DNA from: Mucilaginibacter inviolabilis | GTDB lineage: Bacteria; Bacteroidota; Bacteroidia; Sphingobacteriales; Sphingobacteriaceae | Length of the DNA stretch: 64,000 nucleotides | Assembly: GCF_011089895.1 (NCBI RefSeq) | Contig: NZ_JAANAT010000004.1 | Span: 186,001 to 250,000, forward strand | Reading direction: 5' to 3' | Shown here: piece after piece, positions 58,384 to 64,000 of the stretch | How positions within the stretch are numbered: the stretch's first letter is position 1 | Layout: every line of letters begins with the position of its first letter | Notes under the pieces: model-generated | The model's database searches: none | The model's input: only the letters and a program-made list of their open reading frames with translations | Told to the model about the DNA's origin: nothing | Position numbers and translations under genes: made by a program

Positions 58384-59217
58384 ATGAAACTATCGGTTAT
58401 CATTGTTAATCACAATACCTGCAACATGCTCCGCCTGGCGCTTAACTCCGTAGTAAGAGCCGCCCAGGATATTACCAATGAGGTTTTTGTGGTTGATAAT
58501 GCCTCAACCGACAGGTCGTTGGCCATGATCCAGGAAGAGTTTCCGGAGGTGAATGTGATAGCCAATACCAAAAATGAAGGTATGGCTAAAGCTTATAATC
58601 ATGCTTTGAAACTGGTTTCGGGAGAGTATATTTTAATGGTCAATGCGGATACTATTACAGGCAAAAAGACTATAGAGAAAGCATTAGAGTTTATGGATAT
58701 GCACACCGATTCCGGCGGACTTGGGGTGCGTATGATTACACCTGATGGTCGTTTCCTGAAAGAGTCAAAACATGGCTTTACCAGACCCTGGGGCATATTT
58801 TTTAAACTGACCGGACTAGCTAAGTATTTTTCAAAATCGCGCCTCACAGATGTACAGCGTAAAGACTGGGTAGAAGAGTTTCAAACCTCCGAAACTGATG
58901 TGCTGAACGGCGCTTTCATGCTGTACCGAAAAGAGGCTCTTGATCTGGCCGGTTTGCTGGATGAGCGTTTCCATATTTATGGATATGATATTGATTTGTC
59001 ATACCGGGTAAGGCTTACCGGGTTTAAAAATTACTATTTTCCAAAAACATATATCATCAATTTCAATACAAGGGGTAAGGCTAAATTTAGCTATGCTTAT
59101 ATCAGGGAATTTTATGGCGCTATGATTATATTCGCCACAAAATACTTGTTTAAGGTGCCCGAAATAAAAGTGGAGGGCTTACCGCAGCTTTACCCTCCAT
59201 CATATGAAGTTGAATAA
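58384..59217 (+). CDS. Family 2 glycosyltransferase
   Basis: The 277-residue GT-A fold protein has LSVIIVNHNTCNMLRLALNS, VVDNASTDRSLAMIQEEFPE, the donor metal site LMVNADTIT, LNGAFMLYRKEALDLAGLLD, and RFHIYGYDIDLSYRVRLTGF. This is the rhamnosyl-transferase-like GT2 pattern. It acts at the cytoplasmic face of the membrane on a lipid or polysaccharide acceptor. It overlaps the SDR gene by 14 bp, so the two are translationally coupled, and follows recR closely. Confidence 0.93.
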   Translation: MKLSVIIVNHNTCNMLRLALNSVVRAAQDITNEVFVVDNASTDRSLAMIQEEFPEVNVIANTKNEGMAKAYNHALKLVSGEYILMVNADTITGKKTIEKALEFMDMHTDSGGLGVRMITPDGRFLKESKHGFTRPWGIFFKLTGLAKYFSKSRLTDVQRKDWVEEFQTSETDVLNGAFMLYRKEALDLAGLLDERFHIYGYDIDLSYRVRLTGFKNYYFPKTYIINFNTRGKAKFSYAYIREFYGAMIIFATKYLFKVPEIKVEGLPQLYPPSYEVE

Positions 59218-60019
59218 TAAAATCGTTATCATCACCGGCGCCTCATCGGGCATTGGTAAATCACTGGCCAATGAATGTGCAAAACGTGGGGCAAATGTAG
59301 TATTGGCTGCCCGCAAGTATGTTACCCTTTGCGAAATGGCGCAGGATCTGGAAAAACAATATAACATAAAAGCCCTTGCTGTACAATGTGATGTCGCTAT
59401 CGAACAAGATTGCGAACACCTGGTAAAGCAAACATTGACAACCTTTGGTAAAATTGATATGCTCATCAACAATGCGGGTATCTCCATGCGGGCTTTGTTT
59501 CAGGATGCGGATCTGAATGTATTAAAAACTGTAATGGATGTTAATTTCTGGGGAACAGTATACTGTACCAAATATGCCTTGCCCGAAATCCTGAAAACGA
59601 AAGGCAGCGTAGTAGGTATCTCCTCCATAGCTGGGTATAAAGGATTGCCGGGTCGCACAGGCTATTCGGCCTCTAAGTTTGCCATGAATGGTTTTTTGGA
59701 CTCCATACGCGTGGAAAATTTGAAAACAGGTGTTCATGTACTTACGGCTTGCCCGGGTTTTACTACATCAAATATCCGTAACACCGCATTGACGAAAGAT
59801 GGAAGTCAGCAGAGCGAAAGTTCTATGGACGAGAACAAGATGATGAGCAGCGAAGAAGTAGCCCGAATAATAGCCAATGGTATCGAAAACCGCTCCCGAA
59901 CCCTCATTATGACCGGACAGGGTAAGCTGACCGTATTGCTTAGTAAGTTTGTACCATCATTTGTAGATAAAATGGCGTATAAAGTATTTTCAAAAGAGAA
60001 AAATCCGTTGCTGAAATAG
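59204..60019 (+). CDS. Classical short-chain dehydrogenase/reductase
   Basis: The 271-residue SDR has VIITGASSGIGKSLANECAK (TGxxxGxG), LINNAGISMRALF, GISSIAGYKGLPGRTGYSAS (Ser and Tyr, with the Lys of YSASK following), and TACPGFTTSNIRN. It is NAD(P)-dependent, probably acting on a lipid or sugar substrate. It overlaps the glycosyltransferase gene and ends in a low-complexity palindromic spacer facing the potassium channel gene. Confidence 0.92.
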   Translation: MKLNNKIVIITGASSGIGKSLANECAKRGANVVLAARKYVTLCEMAQDLEKQYNIKALAVQCDVAIEQDCEHLVKQTLTTFGKIDMLINNAGISMRALFQDADLNVLKTVMDVNFWGTVYCTKYALPEILKTKGSVVGISSIAGYKGLPGRTGYSASKFAMNGFLDSIRVENLKTGVHVLTACPGFTTSNIRNTALTKDGSQQSESSMDENKMMSSEEVARIIANGIENRSRTLIMTGQGKLTVLLSKFVPSFVDKMAYKVFSKEKNPLLK

Positions 60020-60118
60020 TTTATTGGCGTTGCGTCATTGAGTAATCAAGTCATTTTTTAAAAGTGTCGAAATCATCCGAAAAATGACTTAATGACACAA
60101 AGCAAATGATTCAATGAC
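60020..60118. repeat. AAGTCATT-type palindromic spacer between convergent genes
   Basis: AAGTCATTTTT (60048-60058) and AAAAATGACTT (60080-60090) are perfect inverted repeats, with further GTCATTGAG and AATGAC units around them. It may act as a terminator for both convergent genes. Confidence 0.7.
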
Positions 60119-61066
60119 TTAACTTCCTAACACCTCGTGCTCATTGATCTTATCCAAATGTAATACCACGCGCCCATCCTCGTCGCGGTCAAAAGTGGGT
60201 TTGAATTTGGCGTTCCAGACCATGTCTTTATAGGTATAGGTAGTACGGGAGTGTATGGTTTGTGAAAAGGTATCGTCGAATATTCTTAGTAGTACCGAGA
60301 AAACTACCTGGGCCTTTTCAAAATCTTCCGGCGTAAAATCCTTCAGCGGACTATCATCATCGATGGGATGTACTACCGTCCAGTTGATGGATAATATGCT
60401 CACCGCTTTACGCTCCAGCACCAGTGGATAAAATTTGCGTTCTGTTTTGCCATTTACTTCTTCGTTATAGGAGAAATTAACCTCTATGTGTAAGTCAATT
60501 AGTACGTTATGTCTGGAATTAGCCAGCCTGAACATAAGCCCGGTCTTATCTCCCTTATAGGGGGCAATGAGTATATTTTCGCTGTATTTGATCTTGGCTG
60601 TAGGTTTTGAAAAACGCCCGTAAAGTAAACCAGTTGCCAAAGCAAACGCCAGCAGCCCCATCATAGATTCTAATGCTGCCACGCAGTTGGCTGCCATTCC
60701 CTGCGGACTAATATGCCCGTAACCAACTGTAGATATGGTTTGTGCCGAAAAAAAGAAAGCATCCATAAAGTGATCAAAAAAAGTACTGCCGCTTTTACCA
60801 TCAAGACTATCCGACCCCAGAGCAACATATATACTGGCAAAGATGATGTTGGCTACCATATAACCGCTTAAAACAATCAGCCAGAATTTTGTCCAGCTCA
60901 TATTAATGAGGGTTTGGTAACTGTTCAGCCGGTTAAAAAAAGGCAGGCCGGTACGTTTTACGTTGATAGATCCATCTTTATTAATTACAGGTTGGCTCTT
61001 TATAACCGGCTGTGTGCCAAAGCCAAGATCATCTTCGGGATTTACTTTTCGCGTGTTATGGTTCAT
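60119..61066 (-). CDS. Inward-rectifier-type potassium channel (KirBac-like)
   Basis: The 315-residue protein has two transmembrane helices (WLIVLSGYMVANIIFASIYV and NCVAALESMMGLLAFALATG) around a pore loop with the filter TVGYG at 113-117. The C-terminal half is an immunoglobulin-like Kir cytoplasmic domain (LMFRLANSRHNVLIDLHIEV, SINWTVVHPIDDDSP). It conducts K+ across the inner membrane, probably gated by lipids or ligands at the cytoplasmic domain. Its start is divergent from the trp leader. Confidence 0.92.
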   Translation of the reverse strand: MNHNTRKVNPEDDLGFGTQPVIKSQPVINKDGSINVKRTGLPFFNRLNSYQTLINMSWTKFWLIVLSGYMVANIIFASIYVALGSDSLDGKSGSTFFDHFMDAFFFSAQTISTVGYGHISPQGMAANCVAALESMMGLLAFALATGLLYGRFSKPTAKIKYSENILIAPYKGDKTGLMFRLANSRHNVLIDLHIEVNFSYNEEVNGKTERKFYPLVLERKAVSILSINWTVVHPIDDDSPLKDFTPEDFEKAQVVFSVLLRIFDDTFSQTIHSRTTYTYKDMVWNAKFKPTFDRDEDGRVVLHLDKINEHEVLGS

Positions 61067-61110
61067 TGGAAGTGTAAGCTTTTCGGCTTTTGCGTAAATT
61101 TATCATTCTG

Positions 61111-61142
61111 TTTGCTTTTAGTAAAAACTATTTCCATATTTG
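61111..61142 (+). promoter_or_regulatory. trp operon promoter
   Basis: TTTG (61111-61114), 20 nt, then CATATTTG (61135-61142) fit the Bacteroidota -33/-7 pattern. Transcription would begin a few bases before the leader ATG at 61151. Confidence 0.6.
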
Positions 61143-61150
61143 TGGCACAA

Positions 61151-61198
61151 ATGAAAATGATAGTATTAAACAATAACTGGTGGTGGCTTAACGATTAA
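61151..61198 (+). CDS. trpL: trp leader peptide (three Trp codons in tandem)
   Basis: A 15-codon reading frame, MKMIVLNNNWWWLND, ends at TAA and carries TGG TGG TGG near its end. It is followed by a possible antiterminator and an intrinsic terminator ahead of trpD. This is the classical layout of a ribosome-stalling tryptophan attenuator: scarce charged tRNA-Trp stalls the ribosome on the Trp codons and lets transcription continue. Too short for usual gene callers. Confidence 0.9.
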   Translation: MKMIVLNNNWWWLND

Positions 61199-61204
61199 TC
61201 GTAA

Positions 61205-61271
61205 GGCAATTCCGTTTTTTGTTTTTTAACATAATATTGAGAAGGGTTGCCATACGGTAGCCCTTTTTTTA
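61205..61271 (+). terminator. trp attenuator: terminator with competing antiterminator
   Basis: The terminator stem is GGGTTGCC (61244-61251) with GGTAGCCC (61256-61263), followed by a T-run to 61270. GGCAA (61205-61209) can instead pair with TTGCC of the 5' arm (61247-61251), which would break the terminator. The palindrome ACGATTAATCGT at the leader stop (61191-61202) could further shape the choice. Confidence 0.75.
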
Positions 61272-61273
61272 TT

Positions 61274-61353
61274 CCCCCCAATCCCCTAAAGGGGGAGCAT
61301 AAGGGGAAAAGTAAATAACCATTAAAAAATTCCCCCTTTAGGGGGTTAGGGGG
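61274..61353. repeat. REP-like inverted repeat between attenuator and trpD
   Basis: CCCCCCAATCCCCTAAAGGG (from 61274, continuing GGAG) and TCCCCCTTTAGGGGGTTAGG (61331-61353, continuing GGG) are complementary arms with about a 33-nt spacer. The right arm ends one base before the trpD ATG (61355). If folded in the mRNA it would border or mask the ribosome entry site. Confidence 0.8.
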
Positions 61354-61354
61354 C

Positions 61355-62344
61355 ATGAAACAGATACTAAATCATCTTTTTGAACACAAAACCTTTACCA
61401 GGGAAGCATCAAAAAATATTTTGATGAATATTGCCCAGGGGCAATACAACAACTCACAAATGGCAGCCTTTATGACGGCATATTGTATGCGCAGCATTAC
61501 CGTTGACGAACTGGAAGGTTTCCGTGATGCTATGTTGGAGCTTTGTTTGCCTATTGATCTGGAAACCGATCAGCTTATAGATCTTTGCGGTACTGGTGGC
61601 GATGGTAAGGATACTTTTAATATATCAACGCTGGCATCGTTTGTGGTAGCTGGTGCGGGTTATAAGGTGGCTAAGCATGGTAACTATGGTGTATCGTCGG
61701 GGTGTGGATCATCCAATGTGATAGAATACCTTGGCTATCAGTTTACCAATGATACCGATAAATTGAAAACCAGCATCGATAAGGCTAACATTTGCTTTTT
61801 GCATGCACCTTTGTTCCATCCGGCTATGAAAACAGTGGCTCCTATACGACGTGAATTAGGAGTGAAAACGTTTTTTAATATGTTGGGCCCATTAGTTAAT
61901 CCGGCCAAGCCTGAAAACCAGTTGGTTGGTGTATTTAACCTGGAGCTTGCCCGGGTTTTTGCCTATCTGTATCAAAAGTCAAACACCAAATATACTATAG
62001 TAAATGCACTGGAAGGCTATGATGAGGTTTCGCTTACCTGCGATTTCAAAACCTTTTCGGCCGAAGGCGAGAAGATCAATACGGTTGAAGGGCTTGGTTT
62101 TGAAAAGTTAGACCCTAAAGAAATTACAGGAGGCGATACTGTAGCTGCTTCGGCGAAGATATTTACCGATGTGCTTAGCGGTCGGGGTACGTTTGCCCAA
62201 AATAACGTAGTTCTCTCCAACGCCGCGCTGGCTATTAAAACCATTGGCCCTGAAAAAAGCTTTGCTGATTGTTATTATGAAGCGGAGGAAGCCTTGATAG
62301 GTGGAAAGGCCCTGAATAGTTTCCATACTTTATTACAGAATTAA
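61355..62344 (+). CDS. trpD: Anthranilate phosphoribosyltransferase
   Basis: The 329-residue protein has DLCGTGGDGKDTFNISTLAS as the PRPP-binding loop, KVAKHGNYGVSSGCGSSNVI, and VAPIRRELGVKTFFNMLGPL, then NPAKPENQLVGV. It joins PRPP and anthranilate in step two of tryptophan synthesis. It has normal length. It is first in the operon here, so trpE and trpG must lie elsewhere. Its stop codon overlaps the start of the next gene (TAATG). Confidence 0.97.
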   Translation: MKQILNHLFEHKTFTREASKNILMNIAQGQYNNSQMAAFMTAYCMRSITVDELEGFRDAMLELCLPIDLETDQLIDLCGTGGDGKDTFNISTLASFVVAGAGYKVAKHGNYGVSSGCGSSNVIEYLGYQFTNDTDKLKTSIDKANICFLHAPLFHPAMKTVAPIRRELGVKTFFNMLGPLVNPAKPENQLVGVFNLELARVFAYLYQKSNTKYTIVNALEGYDEVSLTCDFKTFSAEGEKINTVEGLGFEKLDPKEITGGDTVAASAKIFTDVLSGRGTFAQNNVVLSNAALAIKTIGPEKSFADCYYEAEEALIGGKALNSFHTLLQN

Positions 62345-64000
62345 TGATGAAGATTAAAGTTTGTGGTTTAAAGTATCCTGAAAATATCCAAGCAGTAGCT
62401 GCTTTAAAGCCGAACTATATGGGTTTTATTTGCTATGACCGAACGCCACGTTATATAGATACGTTATCTGCAGATGTGTTGGCAACAATCCCGGCATCCA
62501 TCCATAAAACAGGCGTTTTTGTAAATGAAACCGCCGAAATTATTACCCAACTGATTGATCAATATGGGTTTGATACCATACAGCTGCATGGACATGAAAG
62601 CCCGGAGTTTTGCCATGCCTTTAACGGTAAGGTTACCGTTATTAAAGCCTTTGGAGTTGATAACGACTTTGACTTTAGTAAACTGGATGCGTATGCAGGA
62701 GAGGTGGATTATTTCCTGTTCGATACCAAAACTTCTATTTATGGTGGATCTGGAAAAGCGTTTAACTGGAGCATCCTGGATAAATATACCTTGAATATTC
62801 CCTTCTTTTTATCAGGAGGAATAAGCCCTGATAATATAGAGGAAGTAAAAAATATAACCCATCCGCAATTTTACGCGGTTGATTTGAACAGCCGGTTTGA
62901 GGATGAACCGGGTTTGAAAAACATCCCGAAGTTGGAAAACGCATTTGACATCATCAAAAACAGAACATTACAGATGAAATACGGAGTTAACGAACATGGT
63001 TACTATGGCGATTTTGGCGGCGCATACATTCCCGAAATGCTATATCCAAACGTTGAAGAGTTAAGACAACAATACCTCAACATTATTAATGATCCGGATT
63101 TTAAAGCGGAATTTAATGATCTGCTCAAAAATTATGTAGGCAGGCCATCACCCTTATATCATGCCAAACGGTATTCGGAAAAATATGGCGCTAATATATT
63201 TTTTAAACGGGAGGATTTGAATCATACCGGCTCGCACAAGATCAACAACGCCATAGGGCAAATACTACTGGCCAAACGTTTGGGCAAAAAACGCATCATT
63301 GCTGAAACCGGCGCAGGTCAGCATGGTGTAGCAACTGCTACAGTATGTGCCCTGATGGGTATTGAATGTGTAGTTTACATGGGCGAAATTGATATGGCTC
63401 GCCAGGCGCCCAACGTATCCCGCATGAAGATGCTGGGTGCTACTGTAAGGCCGGCTTCATCAGGTAGCAAAACGCTGAAAGATGCCACCAATGAAGCCCT
63501 GCGTGACTGGATAGCTAATCCCGTTGATACCCATTACATCATTGGCTCGGTGGTTGGCCCTTATCCATATCCCGATATGGTGGCTCGTTTCCAGTCGATC
63601 ATATCCGAAGAAACAAAAAAACAACTCATAGAACATACTGGTAAAGAATTGCCTGAATATGTACTGGCCTGTGTAGGTGGTGGCAGCAATGCCATGGGGA
63701 TGTTCTACCATTTTTTAGATAATGAACAGGTAAAGTTAGTAGCTGTGGAAGCTGCCGGTAAAGGTGTTGACAGTGGCCATTCGGCGGCTACAACGTTCCT
63801 GGGCAATGAAGGTGTTTTGCATGGCAGCCGTACCATACTGATGCAAACACCCGATGGGCAAGTAGTTGAACCATATTCTATTTCGGCAGGATTGGATTAC
63901 CCGGGTATTGGTCCGCAGCATGCGCATTTATACAAAATAAACAGGGCCGAATATGTAAGTGTTACTGATGATGAAGCGATGAAGGCAGGCTTGCTTTGTT
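62344..64000 (+). CDS. trpF-trpB: Fused phosphoribosylanthranilate isomerase / tryptophan synthase beta chain (3' end cut by window)
   Basis: One open frame runs from 62344 past the window end with no stop between the two enzymes. TrpF part (62344-62973): IKVCGLKYPENIQAVAALKP, TIQLHGHESPEFC, FLSGGISPDNIEEVKNITHP, and AVDLNSRFEDEPGLK. TrpB part (from Met at 62974): KYGVNEHGYYGDFGGAYIPE, NHTGSHKINNAIGQILLAKR with the PLP lysine, ETGAGQHGVATATVCALMG, and CVGGGSNAMGMFYHF. The linker is only RTLQ. No trpC lies between trpD and this gene. Confidence 0.87.
   Translation, partial: MMKIKVCGLKYPENIQAVAALKPNYMGFICYDRTPRYIDTLSADVLATIPASIHKTGVFVNETAEIITQLIDQYGFDTIQLHGHESPEFCHAFNGKVTVIKAFGVDNDFDFSKLDAYAGEVDYFLFDTKTSIYGGSGKAFNWSILDKYTLNIPFFLSGGISPDNIEEVKNITHPQFYAVDLNSRFEDEPGLKNIPKLENAFDIIKNRTLQMKYGVNEHGYYGDFGGAYIPEMLYPNVEELRQQYLNIINDPDFKAEFNDLLKNYVGRPSPLYHAKRYSEKYGANIFFKREDLNHTGSHKINNAIGQILLAKRLGKKRIIAETGAGQHGVATATVCALMGIECVVYMGEIDMARQAPNVSRMKMLGATVRPASSGSKTLKDATNEALRDWIANPVDTHYIIGSVVGPYPYPDMVARFQSIISEETKKQLIEHTGKELPEYVLACVGGGSNAMGMFYHFLDNEQVKLVAVEAAGKGVDSGHSAATTFLGNEGVLHGSRTILMQTPDGQVVEPYSISAGLDYPGIGPQHAHLYKINRAEYVSVTDDEAMKAGLLC

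Noticed and set aside
60914..61198. 94-residue plus-strand frame ending in WWWLND
   Set aside because: Most of it is antisense to the potassium channel gene. Only the last 15 codons, as an independent leader peptide, are meaningful.

Overview
The window reads as chromosomal DNA of a Bacteroidota bacterium, most likely family Sphingobacteriaceae (Mucilaginibacter- or Pedobacter-like). The signs are promoters of the TTTG/TAnnTTTG type, few recognisable Shine-Dalgarno sites, TonB-dependent carboxypeptidase-regulatory-domain receptors, a MurF-alanine racemase fusion, tandem Crp/Fnr regulators, and short palindromic repeats between genes. No phage, plasmid, integrase, transposase or CRISPR array was recognised. 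Family assignments come from reading the translated sequences; no database search was run.

Layout. 1-3.1 kb: a truncated secreted nuclease/phosphatase-like lipoprotein, a palindrome-rich gap, and a TetR-hydrolase pair. 3.2-7.7 kb: an ECF sigma/anti-sigma operon running into two small membrane proteins and a TonB-type receptor. 7.8-11.5 kb: threonine dehydrogenase, an N-acetylhexosamine-kinase-like gene and a LacI regulator, with CAAACGTTTG operators. 11.5-18.4 kb: small enzymes and secreted proteins (phosphoesterase, polysaccharide deacetylase, PixA-like protein, MetE-like methyltransferase, two RibD-C/DHFR-like reductases). 18.5-34.0 kb: about 15 kb of regulators and small oxidoreductases bounded by two nearly identical tRNA-Leu/tRNA-Gly clusters in direct orientation. 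34-43 kb: housekeeping genes (recX, murF-alr, DUF502, two Tet-type exporters, LOG protein, sodium symporter). 43-56 kb: metalloprotease-like, GH76, DMT exporter, MocR, VOC/Crp, PfpI, a third DHFR-like gene, an AraC-hydrolase pair, and an AT-rich two-gene islet. 56-64 kb: hydrolase, recR, glycosyltransferase, SDR, a Kir-type channel, and the start of a trp operon.

The strongest structural observations are these. (1) Five promoters share one architecture: tandem TGTC(N8)CCC half-sites 21-22 bp apart, with exactly 23 nt from the proximal CCC to a TAnnTTTG-like -7 box. They precede three DHFR-like genes, one SRPBCC gene and one Tet-type exporter, which suggests one regulon. (2) Two 280-bp non-coding elements at 8.8 kb and 56.3 kb share a promoter-like start, a hairpin whose stem differs in sequence but stays paired, and repeated GTGTTAAAAT boxes. 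(3) A trp leader peptide with three consecutive Trp codons and a terminator/antiterminator lies ahead of trpD. (4) trpF and trpB form one uninterrupted reading frame. (5) The tRNA duplication contains decayed tRNA-Leu copies in which an arm is replaced by a CCCCGAT/ATCGGGG palindrome. (6) A 20-bp perfect palindrome sits at an activator-like position ahead of a VOC gene and next to a Crp/Fnr gene.
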